Shown: positions 34,380-43,514 of the stretch, one piece after another
Numbering within the stretch: position 1 is the first letter of the stretch
How the letters are laid out: each line of letters starts with the position of its first letter
Origin: Myxococcus qinghaiensis
GTDB taxonomy: Bacteria > Myxococcota > Myxococcia > Myxococcales > Myxococcaceae
Assembly: GCF_024198215.1 (NCBI RefSeq)
Contig: NZ_JAKCFA010000013.1
Span: 186,001 to 250,000, forward strand
Direction: 5' to 3'
Length of the DNA: 64,000 bases
The notes under the pieces: generated by a model
Database searches by the model: none
Seen by the model: the letters and a program-made list of their open reading frames with translations, nothing else
What the model was told of the DNA's origin: nothing
Translations under genes and position numbers: made by a program

Positions 34380-35248
34380 CGCGCACCTCCCTCGGCCACG
34401 GGCTCCTCGGCGAAGTCCATCAAGAGCCACGTCGCCAGCGCACCAACTGCGGCGGCGGTCGCCGTGCCGAAGAGGATGTTCGCCGTCCGGGCACTTCCCT
34501 GCGCACGTGAATGATTCGCCTCCAGGTCCTTGAGCTGTCCTGCCCGCGCATCGTCGACCTGACTCTGCGATGACAGCCCGAACACCGCCCCCACTCCACC
34601 CGCCGCGACTCCAGCCCCCAGTAGCGCCCAGCTCACCACCGGAACCCGGCGTCCCGCGATGCGCACGCCCTGGGACACGCGCTCCACATCCTCCGCCTCG
34701 GTACTTGTTGCCCAATCAGGTGGGGCTTTCTCTTCCCTGCTGGGAGGAGTCAGGTCCGGCCGGACCACCTCTGGCTCCGTGACCAGCGGCTTCGCGCCCA
34801 CAGGCTCTGGCACGGTTTGGACCACCTGCGGCGTGGGCACTGGAGGCGCGGCCATTCGTCGACCGGCCGTGGCCTCACGCACCTTCGTGCGCTGCGCCTC
34901 GAACTCGCCACTCACCTTGGGCGAGACGTGCAAAGGAAGCGTCGCGTCAAGTTGGCGTTGGAGCGCCTCGCGGAAGTCCTTGCGCGCCGCCTCCCACCTT
35001 CCCATGTCCGCTTGGATGATGCCGCGCAGCAGGGACAGGGAGACTGCCTCGTCAGGGCCGTGCGGCAGGCGACTGGCGTGCTTCAGTCGCTCCAGAGCAC
35101 GCTCGTATTCGAGGTCCTCGTAGAGGCGGATGGCCTCCTTGATTTGGCGCTGGACCTCGCCTTCGGCTCCCTGCGCGCGCAGCGGCATGGCCACTGACAC
35201 GCAGACAAAGACCGCTAGGCATTCCCCCCACAGGCATGACTTGGACAT
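34376..35248 (-). CDS. TPR-like periplasmic/membrane protein coupled to lipoprotein
   Basis: A 290-aa protein with a signal peptide (AVFVCVSVAMPLRAQG), two TPR-like helical pairs (AIRLYEDLEYERALERLKHA and GRWEAARKDFREALQRQLDA), a Pro-rich linker, and two hydrophobic helices near the C terminus (VVSWALLGAGVAAGGVGAVF and FGTATAAAVGALATWLLMDF). This is the layout of myxobacterial PEGA/TPR-linked membrane proteins. The ATGA overlap with 32283-34379 makes them a coupled pair, so it may assist localisation or assembly of the lipoprotein. Not otherwise recognised. Confidence 0.7.
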   Translation of the reverse strand: MSKSCLWGECLAVFVCVSVAMPLRAQGAEGEVQRQIKEAIRLYEDLEYERALERLKHASRLPHGPDEAVSLSLLRGIIQADMGRWEAARKDFREALQRQLDATLPLHVSPKVSGEFEAQRTKVREATAGRRMAAPPVPTPQVVQTVPEPVGAKPLVTEPEVVRPDLTPPSREEKAPPDWATSTEAEDVERVSQGVRIAGRRVPVVSWALLGAGVAAGGVGAVFGLSSQSQVDDARAGQLKDLEANHSRAQGSARTANILFGTATAAAVGALATWLLMDFAEEPVAEGGAR

Positions 35249-35362
35249 GCCTGGACTCTAAGTCCGACCACGGAACCACGGAAAATTCAGACAGCCCTTT
35301 CCTGTCCAAGACACCACGCTCCGACCCATCAGGCCCGAAGCGTGGCAGGTCCCGAGCGACGA

Positions 35363-37450
35363 CTACGGCTCTGGGTAGTGGAACACCCGGCCATCGTCAC
35401 CAACGATCCAAAGGTCCCCGGTCGGGGTGATGGCGATGTCTCGCAGGGGGACGTTCGCCCTGTCCGACGGCAGCAGGTCCAACGGCTTGGCCCAGCCAAA
35501 CGGAGTCAGCCGGCGCAGCTTGCCGTTCGCACTCTTGTCCACGATGTAGCACTGGTTGTTCAGCGGGTTCGACGTGTTCAGCACGTCGTACCGCATCACC
35601 ACGCTGCTGAAATCAACCGTCGTCCCCGAGGATTCAGCCTGATTCCACGTCGTCGAGCCATCCCAGCGCCACGCCAATCCTCCATCACCCACCGCACACG
35701 CCTTGTCAGGCCTCCCCATCCACACCGCGTTTGCGGTGCCCTCCCCATTGTTTGGCTGGGTCGAGAGCAACACGGAGGGAATGCTATCGCTATAGGACTG
35801 AAACGCTTGGCCAAGATCCCCTGACGTGACTCCCCCTGACACCAGCAGGAAGTTTTCACTCAGGCCGTGGATGCCGTAGTAGTTGATGCTGCTATCTTCC
35901 ACCAAGACGTGCTGCGGACTACCACCTACCACCCACTTGATCAAACGGCCTGAGGTGTCAGTGAGGTAGATGGTGGTCACCCCTCCAGCCTCGAAGCCCA
36001 CCATTCCTGTGATGTTGTCACAGGGAATTGTAACGGCGCCTGGGCCGCACAAGGCAGCAGCATTCAAGGTACGGATGGCCAACGCTCCATTCTCGCCGCC
36101 CAGGAACACAGTACCTTCGGAGTTCACCCAGGAGACTGTCCAATTCGCATTGCCACAGTTGTTGCTGTTGGGCGGCAGGCTTCCATCCGGTGGCGTACCA
36201 GTCCCATCCCCGAAGCTGAAACTCTCGAATTTACTGTTGGCCGTCCTGCGCACCGCCAATTTGCCTCCGCGACCGGCAATCCACACCGGATAGCCATTCG
36301 ACCCCGTCGACACCGTCCTCCAGTCGTGTGAATTCCCACCCACATGATGATTGACCACGTCCTTCAGCGTGCCACCGCACGACACCGCAGTAGTGTTGTC
36401 CACGGTCCCATCACAATTGTTGTCAATGGCATCGCACACTTCCGCAAGACCCTCGCGCGCCGCAGGGTCCGCGTCATCACAGTCGTCATCGTTGGAAACC
36501 GTGTCAGGATCCGCTGCGGCAGTCCCACACTTCAAAATACGGGTCGACCCAGCGGCCCCCTGACCATCACCATCTTTGTCTGGGTAGAAGTACCGCCCGG
36601 GGGCCTGACTGCACACCACGGCCTTGCCGTCCGCCGAGCACATCGTCATGCCTCCGCACTCGGAATTGCACGACTGGTTCCTCGGTGGGGCGAACCCTTC
36701 GTCGATACCATCCACACAGTTGTTGTCGATGTCGTCGCAGAGTTCTTCGTTGTTCGGAAATCGCTTGGCTGCATTCACACTGGTCTCATCACAGTCGAAC
36801 GGCCCAGCTTCGGCATACCCTTCGATATAGTTCCCGGCGGGCTCATCGCACTGAGTGATGAAGTCAGGCCCCCTGGGAACGCCGTCGGCGTCCGCGTCCA
36901 GGTACCAATTCTTGTCGAGCCCTTCGTCCGCCACATCATTAACCGAGCAATTGTTGTCCACCTTGTCGCAGACCTCTGGGTTGCCCGGGAACCTCAGCTT
37001 GGCATTAGGTCCGCTGTCATCGCAGTCCGTGCCGCCCTTGTCGTCCGCCTGCCTGGCGACGTACCCATCACCATCCTCGTCAGGGGCGTTGAGCCTGTCC
37101 GTAGTGATCGGCGACTTCTCTCCCTCGCCTGCCAGGTCCACGGGCAACACAACCCTGGCCACCTCCTTGCCCGCGCAGTTCTGCTCATGCGCGGTCATGG
37201 TCACGTTCACCTTCGTGCCCCAGCCCACTGGAAGGGCAACCCCCAGCTTCAATGGCGGCGACCTGTTCGCGAGGTCCGTGAAGGTCTTCGTCTCGGTGAT
37301 GTTCGCCGCGTTCGCCGCATCCTGGATCTGCACCGCGATGCAGCCCGTTTTGAAGCTCGGCGTATAGTCGATATTGATGGCGACGTTCGACTGTTCCTTG
37401 GAACAGGCCACGGCCAACAGGGGGAGCGCGAATAGGAGGAGGCGACGCAT
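35363..37450 (-). CDS. Lipoprotein with metal-binding-motif repeats, tandem paralog
   Basis: A 695-aa lipoprotein from ATG 37450; lipobox LLAVAC. It has the same order of parts as the gene at 32283: an N-terminal domain with CxxxxxxAHEQNCAGKE, repeats of the DCDDSGPNAKLRFPGNPEVC kind with DNNCSVNDV insertions, then the propeller-like region ending HYPEP. The C-terminal DNA is close to identical to its neighbour while the N-terminal third is diverged, which points to gene conversion. Unlike the neighbour, it lacks its own coupled TPR gene; the two copies are separated by the TPR gene. Function inferred as a surface Ca-binding protein. Confidence 0.8.
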   Translation of the reverse strand: MRRLLLFALPLLAVACSKEQSNVAINIDYTPSFKTGCIAVQIQDAANAANITETKTFTDLANRSPPLKLGVALPVGWGTKVNVTMTAHEQNCAGKEVARVVLPVDLAGEGEKSPITTDRLNAPDEDGDGYVARQADDKGGTDCDDSGPNAKLRFPGNPEVCDKVDNNCSVNDVADEGLDKNWYLDADADGVPRGPDFITQCDEPAGNYIEGYAEAGPFDCDETSVNAAKRFPNNEELCDDIDNNCVDGIDEGFAPPRNQSCNSECGGMTMCSADGKAVVCSQAPGRYFYPDKDGDGQGAAGSTRILKCGTAAADPDTVSNDDDCDDADPAAREGLAEVCDAIDNNCDGTVDNTTAVSCGGTLKDVVNHHVGGNSHDWRTVSTGSNGYPVWIAGRGGKLAVRRTANSKFESFSFGDGTGTPPDGSLPPNSNNCGNANWTVSWVNSEGTVFLGGENGALAIRTLNAAALCGPGAVTIPCDNITGMVGFEAGGVTTIYLTDTSGRLIKWVVGGSPQHVLVEDSSINYYGIHGLSENFLLVSGGVTSGDLGQAFQSYSDSIPSVLLSTQPNNGEGTANAVWMGRPDKACAVGDGGLAWRWDGSTTWNQAESSGTTVDFSSVVMRYDVLNTSNPLNNQCYIVDKSANGKLRRLTPFGWAKPLDLLPSDRANVPLRDIAITPTGDLWIVGDDGRVFHYPEP

Positions 37451-37653
37451 GGCGCGCACTCTACCCCAGCCTCTCTCCGGCGGCCTGTCCCAAGCCGCCC
37501 CGCCGCGCTGCCACTCCCCCCGCAAAACTCCCGCCCGGCCGTCCAGGCACACAGGCCCCCGCCCCCCTCTCCCAGCATCCAAGATTCCGAGCCCCCCACC
37601 CGCACCCAGGGACGCCAGGGGCTCCTCGCCCCCAGCATCCCCAAGGCTGACGC

Positions 37654-39951
37654 CTACTTACACGTGAAGGACCACCGGCACTCCCCCGACTGGCACTCGC
37701 GCCCGGAGCCGCAGGCCGCCCCGCGGCCCTTCTTGTTCTGGCACTTGCCCGAGTTCAGCCCCCAGCCACAGTACTGGCTCGCACCACAGTGCGAGTCGCT
37801 GTCACACAGGCAACTCCCCGTCGGATTCACGTAGCAGTCCGCGCTGCACCGGTCCGTCGTGCACTCGTTATCCGACTTGCACGTCTGCCCGTACGCCTTC
37901 GACCGCGGCGTGTAGCACCACCCCACCGTGTCCGCGCACCCGCCACACTCCCCCGACTGGCACTGCCCATCCCGACTGCACGAACTCCAGTCCGCCTTCT
38001 TCGGCACGCAGTCGTTGTCCGCCGGATTCCCCGGCGTGTCCTTCTGGCAGTACCCCACCCCTCCACAATCCTCGTCCCCGTTGCACACGCACCGCCCATC
38101 AAACGTGCTGCACAACACCGACGTGCACTGCTCGCTCAAGCACTCGTCGTCGAACCGGCACTCCTGATTCAGCTCCTTGCTGTCCGGCGAATAGGGCTTC
38201 CCACACACCGTCGGGTACGCCCCCTCGCGGTCCTCCGGCTTCACCCACGCCGCCACCCCAGACGTGTCGATATCCAGCGCCGCGTCCGCCATCCCCGTGC
38301 GCACCACCGACGTGCGCTCCCACATCCGGATGAACGTCTCCGCCGAGCCCGTCAGCCCCGCCGTGTTCACCCCCAGGTTCCGCAAGTCCTTCACCATGTC
38401 CGGCAACAGGCCCACGTGCGCCAGGCCCTGCTCGTCGAACGGCGTCCCCAACCGCCCAGGCCCCTGCAGAGTCTGTTGACGCGCCTGTGCATCCGCCTCC
38501 GCCTGGAACCCCGCCGAGCACGCCCCGTCGTCTCCAAACCGCGGCCGCGTCTGCTGGATGAACCCGTTGAAGTCCGCGCCAAACGCCATTGGCACTTTCA
38601 ACCCCTGACGGCCAAACTCGTACGCCTGCGCGAACGAACGCGTGGACCCCTGGCAGTTGTTCGCGACTCCAGACTTCGTATACGTCCGAGTCTCGTCATG
38701 CGCCGTGCGCAGACCGAACATGCCACCCGTGCGCCGCAACATCTGCACCACCCACGCCGGCGTCGTCTTCTCGTTCTCCGCCAGCTTCCCGTTCATCACC
38801 TCGCGGAAGTGCCCGTGGCTCACATAGAGCGGGTAGTACTTGTTGCGCTCCGCCACCGAGTACGCATCCCGCACGCCCTTCTCCGACAGGTGCGCCAGGT
38901 CGATGAGCATTCCCTTGTCCATCATCGCCTGCATCAGCGACTGCCCCTCCGCCGTCAGGCCCTTCACGTTGCGGCAGCTGCCGTCCACGTCGAAGCCCAG
39001 CGTCATGCCTCCCACCGTCAGCCCACAGTCCGTGTCGATGTGACAGTTCTCGATGAACTGCGCCGCCTGGAAGATGGCGTTGTGCGGCGCCGCGCCTCCA
39101 AACCGGTTGTCCAACTGGTGCACCGGCTGCAACGTGCGCACTCCCAACCCGTGGAAGCGCTCCAGCTCCGCGCGCCAGTCCTTCGCGCCGAAGAGCTTGC
39201 TCGTCTCGATGGAGAGCACCATCGCCAGCTTGCCCTCGGAGATGATGCGCCGCGCGTCCGCCGGCGTCAGCGCCAGGTCCACCCAGTCCCGAGTCGCCGC
39301 GAACTCGCGCGCCTTCTGCAACTGCACCTCCACGTCCACCATCTCGTCACACGGCCGCGTGCGGTTCTGCGGCGGCAGCGCCTCACACAAGAAGCCGTTG
39401 CTCACCGCCGACACCACCACCAGCGACATGCCGCCCTGGTGCGCCTGCCGCAGCCACCCCTCCCACGACTGCTGGTGCGCAATCGTGTCCCAGCGCGGCC
39501 ACTCCGTGTTCGGGTCGCGCCGCCCGTCGTGCAGGCCCGTGTCCCCCTCCGTGCCCTCAATCTTCCCCAGGAACTCCGAGCCCACCGCCCCCGCCACGCC
39601 GAACAACTGCGACAGCACCGGCACCCCGCGCAGGTCGATGTTGCTCGAGTTCGGACACAGGTTGAGCAGGTGGCTCAAGTCCATCCGCACCCGAGCGTGG
39701 TCGCTCTCCGGCCACCCGCCGTCACACCGCGTGAGCGCGTCCGTGACGGTGCCGTGGAACCAGCCCCCGCCAAACGCCTCCTCCGCGAACATGTGGTGGT
39801 GCAGCTCCGCGAAGCCCGGCACGCCCAGCGCCTGCTCCTCCGTGTCCAGGGGCTCGGCGGGCGCTTGTCCCTCCTCCTCCACCGGCACGCACGACAACGC
39901 CATGGCCAAGACCCAGGTGGAACACCATCGAAGACGACGCGAACGGGACAT
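37654..39951 (-). CDS. Secreted M19 (renal dipeptidase-like) protein with Cys-rich tail
   Basis: A 765-aa protein from ATG 39951, preceded by AGGGAG. A lipoprotein-like start (VLAMALSC, Cys about 21) is followed by an amidohydrolase-type domain (residues about 45-560): metal ligands LHHHMFAEEAF and DLAHLSEKG fit the peptidase M19 pattern, and VSHGHFREV is another likely His ligand region. The last about 180 residues are Cys-rich with Myxococcus-type repeats such as DDECLSEQCTS and RDGQCQSGECGG. It would hydrolyse dipeptides or beta-lactams outside the cell. The combination of a dipeptidase and a long Cys-rich tail is unusual. The metal-ligand assignment needs structural alignment. Confidence 0.8.
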   Translation of the reverse strand: MSRSRRLRWCSTWVLAMALSCVPVEEEGQAPAEPLDTEEQALGVPGFAELHHHMFAEEAFGGGWFHGTVTDALTRCDGGWPESDHARVRMDLSHLLNLCPNSSNIDLRGVPVLSQLFGVAGAVGSEFLGKIEGTEGDTGLHDGRRDPNTEWPRWDTIAHQQSWEGWLRQAHQGGMSLVVVSAVSNGFLCEALPPQNRTRPCDEMVDVEVQLQKAREFAATRDWVDLALTPADARRIISEGKLAMVLSIETSKLFGAKDWRAELERFHGLGVRTLQPVHQLDNRFGGAAPHNAIFQAAQFIENCHIDTDCGLTVGGMTLGFDVDGSCRNVKGLTAEGQSLMQAMMDKGMLIDLAHLSEKGVRDAYSVAERNKYYPLYVSHGHFREVMNGKLAENEKTTPAWVVQMLRRTGGMFGLRTAHDETRTYTKSGVANNCQGSTRSFAQAYEFGRQGLKVPMAFGADFNGFIQQTRPRFGDDGACSAGFQAEADAQARQQTLQGPGRLGTPFDEQGLAHVGLLPDMVKDLRNLGVNTAGLTGSAETFIRMWERTSVVRTGMADAALDIDTSGVAAWVKPEDREGAYPTVCGKPYSPDSKELNQECRFDDECLSEQCTSVLCSTFDGRCVCNGDEDCGGVGYCQKDTPGNPADNDCVPKKADWSSCSRDGQCQSGECGGCADTVGWCYTPRSKAYGQTCKSDNECTTDRCSADCYVNPTGSCLCDSDSHCGASQYCGWGLNSGKCQNKKGRGAACGSGRECQSGECRWSFTCK

Positions 39952-40053
39952 GGGGGACTCCCTGCAAGTGGAGCCCCCCACTTAGCGCCACCCGACACCC
40001 GAAGTTCAAGCCAGCCGTCGCCATTCAGTAACTGACGCAACGGTACCGCACCG

Positions 40054-41394
40054 CTACGGCGCCGTCTGAGTCGCCAGGCTCCGAGTCCCCGGCGCGGGCG
40101 GCACGAAGGCCGTGCGCTGGCGCAGCTGGGAGGAGGCCACGGCGAAGCCCTCGGGCAGCATGCGGAGGATGCGCGTGCGCCGGTGCTGCGAGCCCACGAG
40201 CCGCTTCTCCAGGAGCGCCTTCTCCGCGCGGGTCTCCTTGTCCAACGGCGCGGGCCGGGCCGCCAGCGCCGCGAGCCGCTCCGTCACCGCCTCCAGCTCC
40301 CGGTCGATGAGCACCGGCTGGATGTTGCGCCGCTCCTTGCGCTTGCGCCCCACCGCGTTGTTCTCAATCCACACCGGCAGCACCGCCACGTCCCCCAGCA
40401 CCACCGGCGCTCCGGGCCCGGAGCGCGCCAGGGAGACTCGCAGCAGCATGGAGTCGCGCTTGTCCCCCGCCTCGCCCTTCTTGCCCGGCGCGTGGTGGTA
40501 GAAGCGGTCCTGGTTCGCCACCAGGTTGCCCAGGGAGAAGGCGATGAGGCCCTTGCGCCCGTCCGCCGTCGTGTAGCCCTCCAGCGGCTGGAGCACGTGC
40601 GGATGGTGGCCGATGACCGCGAGCGCTCCGGCGTCCAGCAGCTCGCGGCCCAGCTTGCGGTCCTCGGCGTTCGGCGCGTCGGCGTACTCGGTCCCCCAGT
40701 GCACCAGGACGACGAGCGCGTCACAGCGCGCGGCGACAGCGCGGACCTTCTCCACCGCTTCGTCGGTGGTGAGCCCCCGGTGCAGGCGGTATGCGGGGTA
40801 CGGTACGTAGGCCACGTGCGGCGACTGCGCGTCCTTCGGATTGCTGAAGCCGTTCAGCAGTCGCGTGAAGGACAGGAAGCCCACCTTCATTCCGCGCACG
40901 CCCATGATGACGGGCTCCCACGCCGCGTCCCTCGTCGCGCCGGTGCCCGTGTGGCGCAGGCCTGTCGCGTCCAGGTGGCGCAGCGTCTCCACCAGCCCCG
41001 TGGGGAGCTGGTCCCTCGCGTGGTTGTTGCCGGTGGAGACGACCTTCACCCCGGCGGCGGCGAGCGCTCGCGCCATGGCCGACGGCGCGTTGAAGAGCAG
41101 CTCCCGCGTCACCGCCTTCTTGTTGTCCGTGACGGGCGTCTCCAGATTCAACACGCCCACGTCCGCGGTGCGCAGCACGTCCGCGATGGGACCGAAGACA
41201 TGGTCCCAGCCCTCGTTGTTGAGCGACGGCGCCACTCCACCCGCGGGCGGCACCGCCCCGGTGCGCGCGTGCAGCTTCGCCACCGTCTTCACCTCGCCGT
41301 GCGGAATCACATCCCCACCGAACACGAGCTCGACATGCGAGGCGGGCGCGGCGGCGAGCAGCAGGGGCATGAGCAACAGCGCGGGCGAAGGCAC
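40054..41394 (-). CDS. CapA-family (PGA_cap) putative exported hydrolase/ligase-associated protein
   Basis: A 446-aa protein from GTG 41394, with AAGGTG six bases upstream; a GTG at 41403 is the alternative. A signal peptide (ALLLMPLLLAAAPAS) precedes the CapA metallophosphatase-like core: VFGGDVIPHG, NLETPVTDN, STGNNHARD, VLVHWGTEY and IGHHPHVLQPLEG are the conserved metal-site segments, with FSLGNLVANQ near the end. CapA proteins take part in poly-gamma-glutamate capsule production, but many relatives occur without capB/capC, as here. No pga genes are adjacent. The C-terminal helix (residues about 350-420) is extra. Exact role unknown. Confidence 0.85.
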   Translation of the reverse strand: MPSPALLLMPLLLAAAPASHVELVFGGDVIPHGEVKTVAKLHARTGAVPPAGGVAPSLNNEGWDHVFGPIADVLRTADVGVLNLETPVTDNKKAVTRELLFNAPSAMARALAAAGVKVVSTGNNHARDQLPTGLVETLRHLDATGLRHTGTGATRDAAWEPVIMGVRGMKVGFLSFTRLLNGFSNPKDAQSPHVAYVPYPAYRLHRGLTTDEAVEKVRAVAARCDALVVLVHWGTEYADAPNAEDRKLGRELLDAGALAVIGHHPHVLQPLEGYTTADGRKGLIAFSLGNLVANQDRFYHHAPGKKGEAGDKRDSMLLRVSLARSGPGAPVVLGDVAVLPVWIENNAVGRKRKERRNIQPVLIDRELEAVTERLAALAARPAPLDKETRAEKALLEKRLVGSQHRRTRILRMLPEGFAVASSQLRQRTAFVPPAPGTRSLATQTAP

Positions 41395-41617
41395 GCCTGT
41401 CACCTTAGTCCACCCCCTCCACGGACACAGAATCCCTGGCCGTGGACACCCTGGGTGAGCGCCGCCCCGCCTCATGCTCGCGCCCGCGCAGTCCCGTCAC
41501 TGGCCCACCGAGGAGACGCGCCGCGTCTCGGCCACATCCGACGGGGGCGCGCCGCGCTCGGCGACAGGAATCGTCGCTCGGCGCGACGCGCCTTGGCTCA
41601 CGGCGCCTTGGCTCCGG

Positions 41618-41983
41618 TCAGCGCGCGCGGGGCCAGACACCCACCTCGACGAGCAGCGCGCCGGGGGCCTGGCAGTAGACCATCGTCCCCCGGTTGTTGC
41701 GGATGACGTCACTGACCTCGAGCCCCTCGGCGCGTGCTCGCTCCTGGAATGCGAGCACGGTGGCCTCGTCGTCGACGAGGAAGCCGATGTGGAAGCCCTC
41801 CGGGTACTTCTCCGCGGGCGACTTGAGGCGCTGGAGCACGAGCACCAGGCCCTCGCGGTCCGTGAGGATGGCGATGGCCGGGGAGGCTCGGTTGCTGGTG
41901 TGCTCGAAGTCGAAGTGGCGCTCGAAGAACGCCGCGGTGCACTGGACGTCGGGGACCTGCAGGTCGATGTGGTTCAGCTTCAT
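41618..41983 (-). CDS. VOC (glyoxalase/dioxygenase-fold) protein
   Basis: A 121-aa protein from ATG 41983. Typical VOC metal sites: His in NHIDLQVPDV near the start, Glu near the C terminus in LLVEVGVWP, and the PEGFHIGF segment with a His in the second half. The fold binds a divalent metal and may act on glyoxal adducts, antibiotics or aromatic substrates; the substrate is not predictable. It is a stand-alone gene. Confidence 0.85.
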   Translation of the reverse strand: MKLNHIDLQVPDVQCTAAFFERHFDFEHTSNRASPAIAILTDREGLVLVLQRLKSPAEKYPEGFHIGFLVDDEATVLAFQERARAEGLEVSDVIRNNRGTMVYCQAPGALLVEVGVWPRAR

Positions 41984-42181
41984 GGTGAGACCCTCGGGGC
42001 ATGGCGATGCCCTCAAGGCCGGGGGTTCTCATCCGTGAAGGAGGAACAAGCGCTCCCACCATGGGAGTGACCGGGGCTCACCGAACCGGTCCGCCGTTTT
42101 TCGACCGGTCCTGAGGATACGACAGGACTGCGCACCGAGGCGAGGCACTTGCCCGACGCCGCCCCGGCGTGCACCCAGCCG

Positions 42182-42703
42182 TCAGAACAGCTTCGCCACC
42201 ACCAGCGTGACAGGGCCCGCGACGTCGGTGACGCCCCCCGCCGTGAAACATCCCAATGGATCCGTGTTGAGCAGCGTCAGCGTGCGCAGAACCGTCGCCC
42301 CCAGGAACCGGCCGCTCACCACCGTCCCGGTGAGGACGATGACGTTCTCCCCCGCCGGCTTCAAGTTCACCACGGTGGTGCCCGTCACGACGCTCACGGT
42401 GTTGTCACTCCACTTGATTTGAATCGTGGAGGTCGCCTGGCCAATCCCACAGCCGATGATGCCATCCGCCTCCGTGGTGGCGACGGCGGAGGGCAGGTTC
42501 AGCGGCAACCCCGCACACCCGTGGGTGCCAATGGCCGAGACGTGGGTTGGCTTGGCGGTGTTGGTGAGGCCCGGCTCGAATTCGGTGACTTCCGCCCCGA
42601 CACACGTGAGGAGAACGGTCTGCGCCCGCGCCTCCGCCGTGACGAACAGGGACACCACCAGGAAAAACCCAGACAAGGACTTGAAGAGAACGGTGGACGT
42701 CAT
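42182..42703 (-). CDS. Small secreted protein, unknown
   Basis: A 173-aa protein with a good signal peptide (SLSGFFLVVSLFVTAEARAQ) and RBS (AGGAG). The mature part is beta-rich, Thr/Val-rich, with three or four Cys residues (LLTCVGAEV, HGCAGLP, IIGCGIGQ, LGCFTAGG) likely in disulphides. No family recognised. A GACCGG/CCGGTC inverted repeat with a T-tract in the loop about 70 bp downstream (42090-42115) may be its terminator. Confidence 0.65.
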   Translation of the reverse strand: MTSTVLFKSLSGFFLVVSLFVTAEARAQTVLLTCVGAEVTEFEPGLTNTAKPTHVSAIGTHGCAGLPLNLPSAVATTEADGIIGCGIGQATSTIQIKWSDNTVSVVTGTTVVNLKPAGENVIVLTGTVVSGRFLGATVLRTLTLLNTDPLGCFTAGGVTDVAGPVTLVVAKLF

Positions 42704-43172
42704 GACAACGGCTCCTAGCGAAGTGACGACACTTCACGGACGTGAGGCTCGTAACGGAAGCCTTCGGAGCAACACCCATCGCTCCGTCACTTCCGTCACT
42801 TCCGTCACGTAAAGCCTACGGAGCAGGCGCTGTTTCTTGCCCATCCGCCCTGAGTCATCGTCCGTTGATACACGCGCCAGCGACTGGTTCCGTTACCCCG
42901 TGGATGCTGTCCTGGTTCGAAGGTACAGGCACCAGTGCCCCGCATGTCCCCAGGGGCGTGGGAGCGCATGGGAGTCCACTCAATCCGGAGCTGCCGCGAG
43001 CACGCTTCAACGCTCATCGCGGCGAGGCCCGTCTGCCGCTCATGCGACCATGCAGGCCCGTCCTCTCAGGCGTCTGCGACCCAACGCCTCGAAAATCAAT
43101 AGATTGGCTGTAAACCCATTTTCAGATCACTAGATTGGATCTGACCACGACATATGCCCAGTTGATTGAACC
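42704..43172. other. Intergenic region upstream of the hipB-like gene
   Basis: A 469-bp stretch without a supported gene. It holds three copies of a 9-bp unit TCCGTCACT (42783-42808, last copy incomplete) and, at its right end, the candidate operator described separately. Several short frames here lack RBSs or homologous features. It is lower in GC near 43090-43165. Confidence 0.5.
43123..43143. promoter_or_regulatory. Candidate HipB operator
   Basis: CAGATC, 9 bp, GATCTG forms a perfect inverted repeat 30 bp before the hipB-like ATG. TAGATTGG also occurs as a direct repeat at 43100-43107 and 43131-43138, 31 bp apart (about three helical turns). This arrangement fits autoregulation by a dimeric XRE repressor. 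Confidence 0.4.
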
Positions 43173-43514
43173 ATGCCCCGACAGAACCTCACCCCCGAGA
43201 CGACGCCCCTGGATGTGGTCCGCGCGGTCCGTCGCCTGGGGCAGAACATCATGCGAGCTCGCATCCGACGAGGCCTGAGGCAGGCGGACCTCTCGAAGAA
43301 GACGGGGCTCGCGCTCGGGACACTCCAGCGCATTGAAGCGGGCAACCCCACCACGGCGATCAGCGCCTACTTCGCCGCCTTGTGGGCGCTGGGACTCGAG
43401 CGAGAATTCGAGAACCTCGGCGCGCCGGACAAGGACGACGTGGGAAAGACGCTGGAGCTGGCGCGCCAACCGAAGCGAGTCCGGTCATCGGGAGGACTCG
43501 ATGCCGACTTCTGA
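43173..43514 (+). CDS. HipB-like XRE-family antitoxin/repressor
   Basis: A 113-aa protein with an XRE helix-turn-helix (residues about 22-75; RRGLRQADLSKKTGLALGTL, then QRIEAGNPTTAISAYFAALW). The downstream gene is a disabled hipA-like frame that starts 14 bp before its stop, so this is a classical hipBA pair. HipB proteins repress the operon and neutralise the HipA kinase. With the toxin destroyed, it may now act only as a regulator or be a relic. The next frame overlaps it (ATG 43501). Confidence 0.85.
   Translation: MPRQNLTPETTPLDVVRAVRRLGQNIMRARIRRGLRQADLSKKTGLALGTLQRIEAGNPTTAISAYFAALWALGLEREFENLGAPDKDDVGKTLELARQPKRVRSSGGLDADF

Noticed and set aside
37789-40035. A 748-codon plus-strand frame opposite the M19 dipeptidase gene
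   Set aside because: The translated product is Arg/His/Val low-complexity and carries no motif; the minus-strand frame shows signal, metal ligands and Cys repeats.
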